From the NCBI RefSeq assembly GCF_000005505.3, contig NC_016133.3, forward strand, positions 55,021,237 to 55,085,236: a stretch of DNA of 64,000 nt. The letters run 5' to 3'. Under the pieces are notes generated by a model that made no database searches, was not told the DNA's origin, and was given only the letters and a program-made list of their open reading frames with translations. Below, piece after piece: positions 26,448 through 36,960 of the stretch (positions are counted from its first letter, which is position 1; every line of letters begins with the position of its first letter). Origin of the DNA: Brachypodium distachyon. Its lineage: Eukaryota; Streptophyta; Magnoliopsida; Poales; Poaceae. The position numbers and the translations under genes were made by a program.

Positions 26448-27755
26448 GAGAAATTTGACAAAATGCCATACATTTTTTTTACTTTGCCCCAAAACCCCAC
26501 GTTTCATTTTTTTAGGCAAAATAACACACCTTTCGTTGCCACCTTGATAAAACATAAAAAAATGTTTTTTGGCTACTTATTCGACCAGGCCCACGTGTCA
26601 TATTTTCCTGGCCCGAATTGGCTTGGGTTATTAATTGGGATTCGATCGATGAACTCCTCGTTCGGGCGTCTCTCCTCCGGTACAGAGAGAACAGTGGAGG
26701 AGTGTGAGGAGAAGAATCGGCCGGGAGTGAAGAGAGAGAGCCGACGACGCCGTACTAAACCGCCCCCGCCCATCTATCGGGACCAGACCGCCGCTACCGC
26801 CCTCCCCAACCGCCCTGCCGCCGCGTTCCGTGTCGGCGTTGAGCAATCCGCCGCGTTCGATCGAATAATGGGGTAGTCTTCCATGGGGGCCAAGAAGAAT
26901 TCACGCACTTCTGAACCTGGAGGAGCAGTTCGCCTTCTTTCGGTCACAGAATCACCTACCGGTGAATGCCGCCACCCACGTGTTGTTGCTAATGGGTCCT
27001 CTCTTCCTCGCAGCCTGGGCCGCCAGCCGCGCAGCGCGTCTCAACCTCGCGCTCGTTGGGGAGGGCGGCAACGGCCTCGTCCAATGGATGAGGCGGCAGA
27101 AGTGGCCGCCTGGATGTGGAATGCTTCGGCGGTGGTGGTCTAGTCCGACGGCGCCGGTGGCCCGATTTCTCCCTGTGTCGCATCTTGGGCACCCACCATG
27201 TCCTCGTCGTTTGTTCATTTGGGGTCCATGGGAAAAAATGCAATTCAACAAGGACCCTCATTTGTGCAAAAGTTATCCACAAGACCACAACCCGCATTTC
27301 TTTTCAAAATTTGGCGAGAGAATAAGGAGTCTTCATTTGTGCAAAACTTGTCAAAATCTTGTCCACTTGTTCTTTTGGCCAACTTATCAAATACTAATGG
27401 AGAGGATAAATGAGGGTTCGACATGGGATACGCCCTTACACACATATTTTCTACACCCCCATTTATCCAAACACCTCTCAAATGGACAAATGGGAGGACA
27501 TATGGGGGCTCAACCTTGGAGATTCCGTTACAGACCGAACGGGAAGATCGATCGAATCGATCAATCGACACGGAGGGTATTCTCATCCAGGAAAGCGTGA
27601 CATGTGGGCCTAGATCGAATAAGTAGACTCAGAAATAAAAAAAAGGTGCTTTGTCAAGGTGGCAATGAAAGTATGCTATTTTGTCTAAAAAAATAAAATG
27701 TGTGCTTTTGAGGCAAAGTACAAATAAATATGTGGCATTTTGTTATATATTTCTC
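26448..27755. mobile_element. Mutator-like element with about 200-bp terminal inverted repeats (Pack-MULE type)
   Basis: The left end (gagaaatttgacaaaatgcc...tactttgccccaaaa...) reappears inverted at the right end (...gaggcaaagtac...ggcattttgttatatatttctc). The similarity runs on through tgccaccttgataaaac, the cttattcga-ggcccacgtgtca block and the cgatcgatcgaa block, so the repeats are near 26448-26660 and 27545-27755. The interior is GC-rich and has no transposase. It contains a captured host gene fragment. No clean 9-bp target duplication was found. Confidence 0.78.
26908..27060 (+). pseudogene. Captured fragment of a DUF962 / Mpo1-like (YGL010w-like) gene
   Basis: The frame beginning at 26908 reads LLNLEEQFAFFRSQNHLPVN then AATHVLLLMGPLFLAAWAAS. 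This parallels the N-terminus of the plant DUF962 family (LLDLEKHFAFYGAYHSNPVN, IH-FVWP-FF). Family members are ER membrane proteins; yeast Mpo1 is a dioxygenase of phytosphingosine breakdown. The ATG at 26883 is one base out of frame with it. Lying inside the inverted repeats of a Mutator-like element, it is best read as a transduplicated exon, not a working gene. Confidence 0.6.
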
Positions 27756-27855
27756 CTTTTTTCCCTCGGCCCTGCATGTAATGCAAACGTGATCAATGTA
27801 TGCATTCGAACTTCTTTTTTTCAACCGGCATGAGTTCTAATTTGTAGAAGTCTAA

Positions 27856-28623
27856 GAGCACCTCTAGCGGCTTCAGTAAAACTGGTTCCCTAAAACTGGG
27901 AGAGATAAGATTTTTTAGCAAAAACTTGTGCACTCCTGCCTCCCGAAACCGGTTCCCTGATCCCTATAAAAAAATTAGACCCCAATGACACATGGGACCC
28001 ATGGCTCTCGATGCCGGCCACCACGCTTGCGCCCGCCGCCGTCGCCGCCCCAACCCGAGCCCATGCACCGGCTCGGAAAAGGCTGCGATGCCCCGCCCTG
28101 ACCTGAGCCCATGCGCCGACCCGACCAGACCTTAGGTGGGACGAATCAAAGGTGCCGACAAAACACGAATTGGCGACAACTAAGCGAATCGTCACCAACG
28201 ACAACAATATCGAAGCGGCGACTAGAAGGGTCGCCAGCCCCGATTCCGGCCAGGATGGTGGTCGGGGCCTCCCATGGAGGGCGGGATGAGCGCGGACAAG
28301 CCCAACAGGGCCGGAGATGTCCTCCGGCAGTGGCACGAAGGCGGCACGATGAGTAGACGGGGACGAAAAAGTCCCATTCCTGACGGTCGGAAGTCCAACG
28401 CTCGCTTTTCTGTGTTTAGGGAACGAGGCTTTGGTTCACTAGATTTGGGGAAGCAGAGAGAGGAAATAGGGAATTCTCTAAAAAAAATAGAGATTGTGAA
28501 TGAGATTTTTTTTGGGGTGGGGTGTGTGTGTGTCTGTTGGGTTGGGTTGGGTTGGGGGTTCTAGGGAACGGTGGCAGTTTTTAAGAATTGAGGATGAGTA
28601 AGGAAAACTTTCTAGAGATGCTC
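27856..28623. mobile_element. PIF/Harbinger-like non-autonomous element
   Basis: Ends GAGCACCTCTAG and (inverted) GAGCATCTCTAG, flanked by TAA on both sides (27853-27855 and 28624-28626), 768 bp. The TAA/TTA target and the GAGCATCTCTAG-like ends fit grass Harbinger elements. No transposase frame. It carries a GT/TTGGG microsatellite near 28515-28560. Confidence 0.7.
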
Positions 28624-28626
28624 TAA

Positions 28627-29794
28627 GCTTAAATCCAGTACTGTATGTATGTATGCAAGACATACTTTTCACGTTTTCTTATTGATTGGTGCTATACACA
28701 AGCAATCCCATTATTTTTCTTATTGATTATTGTGATTTGATTATTGATGGTGATTACATTCGTCTTCAAAATAGACGACGATTATGATATTTACCAAGTC
28801 TTCGAGATGCAAGTTGACGTACGTTAAGGATATTTGTCATGGCTGATGGTACATTTTTTACTTAACGGATCCAACGAGTTTTTTTTTCCTTCATTAATGT
28901 AATGTCTTTTTGTGATGTCTGCTTCCATTTTGTGTTGCTTCTGTCACTTTGGTGCGGCTGGGAGCTGCATGCTGGAGGAGCAGAACTGTAGAAGGTGATG
29001 GAGGTTCGGAGATGTTTGTTTCTATTTTTCTGTTAGTTGTGTCGATTTGGTACGGTTGGGTATTGTGTGTTGGAGTAGAGGATGTTGGAGAGTTGGAGGC
29101 ACATATCAGGATGCAGTATTTGCCTCTTAGAAAGTGTCAAGAACTTGCCTACGAATCAGTTACTTTACTAGGCCATGCCATGTCTCATCTTCTTGCAGGA
29201 ATAATTAACCAATTATCATGCCAATCTGATTTGCTATTTTTAGTCTGCAGTATGATTTACACTTTTTGAACCATGCTTTAAAGTTTTTTTATAGCAGAAT
29301 CTAGGTACAGATTTATGCTTGCTTGACCTCTCGCTGAATAGTGGCATGTTAGAGCAACACGAATTTAGCTTATGCAATTTTGCCCAGGATTCCGAATACA
29401 AATCAGTTGGGGGTGGATTTTACATTGGAAGCATATTGGTTCTTCCTAAAGTAACGGAATATGGAGAATTACGTGGACGGAAGAAAGTGGATTTAGATTT
29501 TAGAGACTTGGTGGACTCGGAATACACATTAGTTGAAGGGATATGGAAAGTTTGTCTGCAAAGAAATTACATTGCCTAAATATACACACAAATCCGATGA
29601 CTACTCCAATATGCGCATGCCCGAGAGAGAACGGACTAGCAGGCGGACTCGGAATCGTTGTCCTAGTTATGGATGGAATCAGCGCCGGCCGATAAATATG
29701 CTCGCAGTCCTCGCCCTTGCCCTTTGAAACGCCTCTTGCGCAACTGATTGATCGTCCGTAACCCACGCAAGCTTTGGAATTGGAAACCCCAACG
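28627..29794. other. Spacer and promoter of F-box copy 1
   Basis: No gene recognised. The frame at 28949-29269 has no known similarity. 29560-29794 is the promoter/leader of F-box copy 1 and shares blocks (gcgcatgcccgag, aggcggactcggaatc, acgatggcgcctct) with the region before copy 2. Confidence 0.45.
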
Positions 29795-31152
29795 ATGGCG
29801 CCTCTCCGGCGAGCGCCCGCCGCCAACGCCACCCGTTCAGAGCCATACACAGGAGGAGGAGGAGGATCGCTGCTGTCGAGGTGCCGCAGAGCGCGCCGCG
29901 CGGTGCTCGACGGCGGCGACGAGGAGCAGCCGCTGGAGGAGCACGGCGTGCAGGTCACGACGTCGGCCCTCCTCCACGACGACGCGCTCGCCGCCGTCTT
30001 CGCCAGGCTCCGGGACGACGGGCCCGCCGTCGTGCGCTGCGCCGTGGCTTGCAGGCGCTGGGCCCGTGTCGTGTTCCAAGATGCCGCGGCTCTCTCCCGC
30101 GCCCTGCCGCCCCTCGGCGCCCTCGCGCTCGGCTTCTTCCACCGGGAGGACGACGGCAACAACGGCCGGACAGGGCCCTTCTTCGTCCCAACAACGTCCG
30201 GCTCGCGTCTCCTCGGCTCCACAGCGTCGTCGCTGCTCGACGGCGTCCATGGCATCGATTTGGACCGCTCCCGCCCGGTCGCGTCCCGGAACGGCCGCCT
30301 CGTGCTGGAGCTCCCAGTACGGGAAGGGAGCCTCGGGCTGTGCGTCTGCGACCCCATGACCGGTGCGGCGGACGTGCTCCCACCGCTTTCCGGCGACGAC
30401 TGGCCCGGCGGCTACTACGCCTGCGCCTTGCTCACCGGCGACGACGTGGACTCGCCTGTCTCCTACTTCCGCCTGCTCCTAGTCTACAACCGCCGCGACT
30501 TCACGGCGCTCCGCCGGTACGCGTCGGACACGGGCAGCTGGGGCCCGGAACCAAGGCCGACCTGCGCATCTCGCCCGAGTGGCTGCGCCACATGGCGCCC
30601 GCCACCGCGCTCCGCGGCGTGGTCTACTTTTCTGTGGACCGGCACGCGTTCGGGGTGCGCCTCGACGGCGCCTCGGCTTCGTCGCACAAGTTGGAACAAC
30701 ACATCATATCCTACGTCACCCCCAAGCGCTTCCCCGTGTCCACATCAAGGTACAGCGTCACCGGCGTCTCGCCGGACGGGAGGCTGTACAAGGTCGCCAT
30801 GTATCTGGTCGCCAACAAGACGGTTGCGGTGCAAACGTTTAGCCTCCGAAACGAAGCCTGCAACCACGACATATTCACCAAGAGATGGGAAGAGCAAGAG
30901 TGGAGCAAGGCCATCAGGCTCGACCAGTTCGACGTGACGCGTGCGACCGCCATGGCATGCTGGTGGTACTCTGAGAAGAGCAGGGTGCTCTTCTTTACGC
31001 TCGGGGAAGGCAGCTCCGTCCGTGGGACATTCACGTTGAACATGGAGACCCAGGCGCTCGAGAAGGTTGCTGATCGCGACTCATGGACAAACTTCTGTGG
31101 ATATGAGATGGGACGGGAGGTTTACTTCAAGTCGCTCGTTTTTCCACCTTAG
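29795..31152 (+). pseudogene. F-box protein gene, copy 1 (single frameshift)
   Basis: An intronless gene begins MAPLRRAPAANATRS. An F-box-like segment follows, SALLHDDALAAVFARL then VVRCAVACRRWARVV. Next comes the conserved middle GPFFVPTTSGSRLLGST, SRNGRLVLELPVREG and FRLLLVYNRRDFTALRRYAS. At about 30550 the frame shifts by one base: copy 2 has GGAAGCC where this copy has GGAACC. The continuation in the next frame reads KADLRISPEWLRHM to the stop at 31150-31152 (TNFCGYEMGREVYFKSLVFP). Total about 450 residues if the lesion were absent. An upstream in-frame ATG exists at 29774, but copy 2 starts at MAPLRR. Such proteins are usually SCF ubiquitin-ligase adaptors. A one-base deletion could be real or a sequencing error. 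Confidence 0.8.
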
Positions 31153-31404
31153 ATGATCTCCCTTCGGTCGATTTGTAAAAGCATTCGTTTCCACGGGAGA
31201 AAACTTATACACTGTAAATCAATTTGTAATCGCATTCATTTCCACCGGAGAAAACTTATAAATCAATTTAGCATTTTATTTTTTGGCTTCATGCGTGGAT
31301 GTATTTCCACCGGAGAACAAAACCGTTGGGCTCAAGAAAATAGATAAACAATATTTATTTGAGGGTACTGCAACAAAATGTTAAACTTCGGGGATTTCCT
31401 CGTA

Positions 31405-31516
31405 CTTTCTCCGACCGGTATTATTTGTCTCAAATTTGCCCAAATACGGACGTATCTCCGTGTAAAAAGCGTCTAGATAATGTAATATTTCGATAAGTAA
31501 TTCCGACCGGAGGGAG
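31405..31516. mobile_element. Stowaway-type MITE downstream of F-box copy 1
   Basis: Ends CTTTCTCCGACCGG and CCGACCGGAGGGAG, TA on both sides, 112 bp; interior (gcccaaatacggacgtatct...gcgtctagataatgtaatat) is a relative of the common family, inverted. Confidence 0.85.
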
Positions 31517-31575
31517 TACATGAATCTTCACTCTGTCAGATTCTTTTGAACGCCACTTTTTACCTTCTATTTGTA

Positions 31576-34500
31576 TGTTGTTCTAGAAAACAACAGGAGT
31601 ACGGGGTGCCAATGCACGATGGCACGAATGCAAGAACAAGGTGTAGGGGGAAGGTCGTCGTACACTTGGGACAAGTTGACACGTCGATATTTTTTTGAAT
31701 AGGTTCGGTCGACCCTGCTGGTACGACTTAGTCCTATGTTAGGAGAGGCTTCGAGGGGTCGTTAGCCAAGCGCTTGGGCCGAACTCGTCTTCCCAAGTCG
31801 CCTATAGCGAGACATCTCTAGGGGCCGCCTCGGACTTGGGCCGAACTTGTCTTCCCAAGTAGCGAGATTGGGATACCCTCGAGACTCTAACCCGATCCCT
31901 CTACTTCGAGTCGAGGTCGTACTAGACGGCCCGAAACCTCAAAATTAGGCTTCCCAAGTTGCGTCCCCGAGGTCGAGTCGAGACTAGGCTCGACCCCAGC
32001 ACTCGAGACGGGCTCCTTGAGTTGCTCTAGCCCTCTCCCCTTTGATCTTATTCCAATGGAGTGTGTATGATACATGCCCCTATGGGGAGGGTATTTATAG
32101 CCTAGGGGTCCATGACAAAAGACCATGGCTACCCTTGAGAGAGAGAGAAAGTGAGGGTAAGGTGGTAAATTTGCTCCTAGAGCTTTCTTGGCCCTTACTC
32201 TAGTTCCTTTGACCATGGCTTGGAGGGCTTGACCCTTTGACTTCTTTGACCGGCGCCTAGTTGGCATGGCTATGCCTTGTTGGCGATTTGACAGGTTTCC
32301 GGGATTCGTTGACTTGGTCGTCGCCACGTAGGATCGCGGCCCGGCCCATGTAAAGATTTTATTATATTACAACAGTAGCCCCCTTGAGCCGGAGATGTTG
32401 GGAATGCCTTCGGGTCAACTCCCATGATGCTGGCGTGCCGAAGTTCTTCATTTGGCGCATTGAGTGTGGCTCTCCACGGGGCGAGCCACCGGCTAGGTAA
32501 CCTTCCTTGAGGAGGAAGATAGACCTAGGTGGGCTTTTGTGGCACAAACCTTGCGGCTTTGTGAATTTTGACGCATCCCGAGGGCTCCCAGGGATTTTTC
32601 CTGCGGAAAGTACGGCCTTGGGGTCTTCGGTGCGATGAACCACCGGCTAGGCTAGTTTCTCGGCGAGAAACCAAGCCTAGGTGGGTTCCTTTGCGGGGTT
32701 TTGTTGGTCACGGGGTCTCTTTTCGAAGAAACAGACACTTTCGGGGTCTTCCCTGCAAAATTTTAAGGCCGTGGGGCTCCTATTGCAAGATAATTAGGCT
32801 GCAAGGGTTCTTCTGTGAATTTTCGGCCTTCCGAGGGCTCCGGCGCGAAACTCCCCGACCACCATGGGGCGGTTTGAGAATTTCCGCGCTTCCGAAGGGC
32901 TTTTTCGCAAAAAAGCCTCCCCCTGGTTGCTTAACCGCGCGCAGGGGGGGTCTTGGGCCGCGTTCGGTCTAACGGGCCTCCCAGGCGTGCGGGCCGCGCC
33001 CGACCGGGCCTGGGAGGCCTTCTCCTCTTTTTCTTTTTCTTTTTTTTGTGCTCGTCATTGGGCCGAGGCCCAAGTAGCCCATTGGCCTGCGTACCGGTTC
33101 GTCAGGTCACTTAATCGGATCGGACGGGCGAGATTGATCTCAAACCCTAGATCCAACGGTGGCTGTTCATCTCCTTCCTTGGTACGGTCGGGAAAGGAGG
33201 TCGTCCTCCTTTCCTCTTCCGTCGATGGGTGCCGCTGCCAGGTGATGCGCCGGCGACCACAGGGCTCGGCCAGGACGGCGTGGGCTGGCTTGGGGCGACC
33301 CAATGGTCCTCTTTTGCCCTCCTTTTTTGCTTTTCCTCCCCTGTTCTGCCTCCCTTGCCTTTTGGTCGGGCTTGACCCTTGTCCTCTTGCTGTGACCGAG
33401 CCGACCGGCGGCATGCGGGGTCCGGACGACGAGGGGGCTTCCTTGCCTATAAAATGGAACCGTGGGATGCCTAGGGAGCCCTGCCCACTCTCGTGTTCTC
33501 CCCTTCCGGTGCCGAAGACAAGTCCGGCGGCATCCGAAGGACGGGACGAGACCGGTGGCGTTTAGGAGCTACTCGGGAGTGCGTAGCTTCCCCAAGAAGC
33601 TGCCCGGTCCGTCGCGCGTGCCGAGGATCGTCAAGTCTTCGTGGGGATCGAGGTTTCGGCGGGCATCAGGCTTCGAACGTTGCCGGCATTGCTTGCAATT
33701 TGAGCCGCGGAGAGGGGGCGCCCGAGAGCTCTTGTGTCCTTGTCGAGGTGAGCTGCGTCGGATTGTTCGGCATTTGCGCGATGGTCTTGCGTAACGCGTC
33801 CGCCGGTGAGCAACGGCGATGCGGGGGCGCCCGGAGGTTTCGTCGAACACCTTCGGCGCGCGCCCGGGGTGCCGCGAGGGCTTGGCCGGCATGGTTGGGG
33901 TGCAGGTAGGAGGGCGTGCGCGGGGCGCAGGAGCGCCGTCCCGGGCGGGCACGCTCGGCTGGCCACGCGTGGCGTGGGGCGCTCTTCGTCTTCGATTGCG
34001 GAGTAGGTGGACCGTGGCATGAGGCTTGGCGGCGAGGCGCGATGCGGGCGCGCATGGGCGCGCGTGCGGCAGGGAACTGGGCGTGCCCCGACGCTGGTCG
34101 CGACGCGACAAGGGCGCGGCAAGGCGTGACATGGGCACGGGGCAGCGCGACCCGGGGTGTCGGTCGTTTGATCGAACACCTCGCGGGCACCTGCCTCCTC
34201 CCTCCCGTAGTGAAGATTGGTCCCGTGAATGGGCTGTGGTCCTTGGGCCGTCGGGGGGGTGGGGAGCTGGGCTCCCTTCACCCTTCTCCTTTTTTTTGGA
34301 GTGGACCTGCGGGCAGGCCGCGGGCCTTGGGCTGCCCCGGGGGAGTTGGGCTCCCTTTCTTTTTTTTGTTTTGCGCGTCTTGGGCCGGCAGTCGTGCGCG
34401 CAAATCGTCTGGGCTTCCTTCTCCGCAGGCCGAGGCAGACTGTAGGCCGGCGGGTTGCAGGGGTAGTCGGGCTCCCCTTGTTGCCGCAGAGCCCGTAGGA

Positions 34501-35885
34501 CTTAAGAGGCCACCGGGGGGGAGTTGGGCTCCTCCCCTTCCTTTTTTTTTAGACACGGCGGTCGCATATGACCTTGCGACGTAGATTTTCCCTAGCCGCT
34601 TTCTTAGGAATTCTTGCGACTTGTACTGATATTTTGATGTCTTCTCGTAGGTGAGATGGCGGGGTCCGACGTGGAGCGTCGTGAGGGCGCTGGCGGGAGC
34701 GTCGAGAGAGAGGCCTCCCATGGGAGTGGGGGCGAGGCACGGACGTCGGGAGGCAAGCCGCGGAGGTCGAAGAAGGCCGCCCGTATGGAGAGAGGACCTC
34801 GGCCTGAGCCGTTTCCGGCTGCGCCGGGACGGGTTCCCGATATCCTTCCGGCGTCGGTGACGACCGAGAAGGACCGGTCGGACCTCGTGGAGGCGGACTA
34901 CTTCCGCAAGGGTCTTGCCTTGCTTCCCGATGAGGGTGAGCTTCGACTGGAGCCGCAGAGGTGTCGAGGGCACATCGTTGTGTTCACCAGCTGGTTCCAC
35001 GCCGGACTGTGCTTGCCTGTGCAGCCGTTCTTGCTGGAGTTCCTGGATACCTATGGCATCGAGGTGGCGCAGTTGCTTCCCTCAGTGATTCTACGCCTGA
35101 ACGTGTTCAGGTGGCTTTGTGAGACCGCCTTGAGGGAGTCTCCGACCATGAGGTTGTTCTTGTTGTTATTCACCGTCCACGTGGAGGAGCGCCGCACCCC
35201 CGACGAGAGCACTTGGAGTGCTTTTGGCTTGGTCGCCGTGAGGCTCCGTCCTGGCTTCCACGACGAGTTCCCCCTGATGCCGGCGAAGAGTGCAGTGCGC
35301 CTGTTCGATGGGTGGGACTCGCAGTGATTCTTCATTGACGTTTCGGAGACGAGCTTGCGTCACTCTGGCAGGCTCCCTCGACACTCTGGGCCTGGGGGGC
35401 TTCGGGATGTCGTCCGTCCCATGGGCACGTCCTTGCTCGAGGAGTGGGAGCTTGCCGGGATCAAGTCGGCTCGTTCGGAGCGTAGCTTTCGTGACCTTCT
35501 CGAGGAGATGGTGATGGCGGGCCGCTTCATGATGAGGGCTCGACCACATGCGGAGCCGGGGATCCCCTTGGCCTTCCGTCACCCACGCCGCGCGGCTAAG
35601 CGTGAGTTTCGCGATACTTGAGTCTTCACTTCAAGTATTCTTGTTTGCTTGACACTAACCCTGGTTAGTGCTTGTGCTTGTTTTTCAGCGGCTTTTTTCT
35701 CGAGAGAAGGCGGCCGAGTGGGCTTTCCAGATGGTCGGGCCGTACAACTCGGTGGAGCATCGGGCTTACATTGACACCATCGGCGAGGGGGGATGCCACA
35801 ACGTCGTGGCGGCGTGCTTCGACGACTCGGTACCGATGCGCCCGGATCCCAAGTTCGGAAAGCTCATCAAGGCCACGAGCCAATT
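31576..35885 (+). mobile_element. Truncated non-autonomous LTR retroelement (boundaries approximate)
   Basis: A repetitive-looking leader (about 31.6-32.37 kb, ending ...ttatattacaaca as an LTR might) is followed by a long low-complexity untranslated stretch. At 34656-35327 a frame encodes a PF04195-like (putative gypsy-type transposon) protein; a further piece is at 35668-35885. No gag-pol, integrase or reverse transcriptase and no second LTR copy were found before the flanking F-box sequence resumes. The element therefore seems deleted on its right side. The left boundary is a guess from the TG...CA rule. Confidence 0.5.
34656..35327 (+). CDS. Retroelement protein with PF04195-like domain
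   Basis: 223 residues: a basic Gly/Arg/Ser-rich N-terminus, then ADYFRKGLALLPDEGELRLE and FHAGLCLPVQPFLLEFLDTY, GIEVAQLLPSVILRLNVFRW, LCETALRESPTMRLFLLLFT. This is the pattern of the plant 'putative gypsy type transposon' domain found in large non-autonomous grass retroelements. The ATG at 34656 follows a run of GT-rich leader. The frame stops at 35325-35327; related sequence resumes in other frames at 35328-35620 and 35668-35885, which suggests frameshifts or introns in the original protein. The function of this domain is unknown. Confidence 0.6.
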   Translation: MAGSDVERREGAGGSVEREASHGSGGEARTSGGKPRRSKKAARMERGPRPEPFPAAPGRVPDILPASVTTEKDRSDLVEADYFRKGLALLPDEGELRLEPQRCRGHIVVFTSWFHAGLCLPVQPFLLEFLDTYGIEVAQLLPSVILRLNVFRWLCETALRESPTMRLFLLLFTVHVEERRTPDESTWSAFGLVAVRLRPGFHDEFPLMPAKSAVRLFDGWDSQ

Positions 35886-35892
35886 TAACAAA

Positions 35893-35964
35893 TCTTACAT
35901 GGCGGGCCCACATTCAGGTCTAAGGGGATCTTACATGGCAGGCCCACATTCAGGTCTAAGGGGC
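35893..35964 (+). repeat. Short tandem duplication (two units of about 36 bp)
   Basis: The unit atcttacatggcgggcccac...attcaggtctaagggg occurs twice, the second copy with one G-to-A change, at the junction between the retroelement and the next element. Confidence 0.9.
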
Positions 35965-35984
35965 ATGAAGCTAATGCTAAAACG

Positions 35985-36310
35985 AAAGGGAAAAGTTCCA
36001 GTGTGTTTCATCTTCTACCGGATCCGCGGTTTAAAAAAAAACAGAAAAATCTTCCATCAGATCCACTCTACCCGCTTACTTGCCCGATCCGCGTTTTCCA
36101 GTCTGCACAACTTGATCCGGTTGACTTACTTATCTGATCCCATTTCTTGTTCGCACGACTAACCTGTAACGCGTACTTGGTCTGTCTCAAGTCTCAACCC
36201 AAAACGAAGTGCTGCCTTCGGTTTTGGTCACGTCGGGATCGGGCGGATTGGGAATTGGAGTGAGCGAGTGGGCGGTAGAAGAGAAAACACCATGGAATTT
36301 TACGTTTTTT
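35985..36310. mobile_element. Small element with imperfect inverted ends
   Basis: The left end (gggaaaagttcca-tgtgttt then tcttctaccg) matches the inverted right end (cggtagaagagaaaacacca then tggaattttacg). This gives about 35-bp terminal inverted repeats around 325 bp with no coding capacity. The family is not recognised and target duplications are unclear. Confidence 0.5.
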
Positions 36311-36459
36311 ATTCGGCCTCCAGCATCTACTATGCAGGTCTAACTCCAGGAATTGAATTTGGTACAGTGTAACAACCACAAGGTAAAATGTGGCAGAAAA
36401 TATTAAATTGGGTAAACACTGTGAAATAATCACAACAAAATTGAATTTACTCTAAAAAA

Positions 36460-36500
36460 ATCGCACAAGGTAGCTCTATTCGTGGGACATTCGCGTTGCA
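36460..36500 (+). pseudogene. Fragment of a third F-box copy
   Basis: About 40 bp (cacaaggtagctctattcg then tgggacattcgcgttg) match the 3' coding region of the two flanking F-box copies (near 31005-31040 and 38182-38222). The fragment ends where a MITE begins. It is a relic of a further tandem copy or of a rearrangement. Confidence 0.6.
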
Positions 36501-36508
36501 AAATAGCA

Positions 36509-36619
36509 GTCCTCTGATCCATATTAATTGTCGTAATATTACATGTATTTAGACGCTTTTTAACACAGATACATTCATATTTGGGCAAATTTGAGACAAT
36601 TATTACGGATCAGAGGGAG
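36509..36619. mobile_element. Stowaway MITE
   Basis: Left end tcctctgatccatatta pairs with right end ttacggatcagagggag; core acatgtatttagacg...cattcatatttgggcaaatt is the common family. The left terminus lacks a few bases, the right is followed by TA. Confidence 0.85.
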
Positions 36620-36960
36620 TACTATTAATTTTGCGCAATTCGTTTTGAGTGAGTTTTCTTCAAAACTAACAACTCATTAATTGTTTCGTTTAGATTCATT
36701 TGTTGATGAAATAAATTTTGAAAATATGGGAGGGTTGTCTGCAAAATTAATTGCATTGCCTAAAGTGCAACCTTGACGAAACAGGAAGCAATCTGGTGCC
36801 ACGACATGCCGTGCGCATGCCCGAGTAGGCGAGAACCGACTACGGTACAGACTACCAGTGCCAGATACTCAGGCGGACTCGGAATCATAACTAATCAGCG
36901 CGACAAATATGCAAGTATGCAACCGATCCTCCTTGCCTTTCCGTAATCCACGCAACAACG

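Noticed and set aside
28515..28560. TTGGG-rich run as a telomere-like repeat
   Set aside because: The unit is short and irregular, inside a transposon, and not the plant telomere repeat TTTAGGG.
33569..35000. Long GC-rich frames on both strands in the retroelement
   Set aside because: Low-complexity Arg/Ala/Pro-rich composition in several frames at once is typical of GC-rich untranslated retroelement DNA; only 34656-35327 resembles a known domain.
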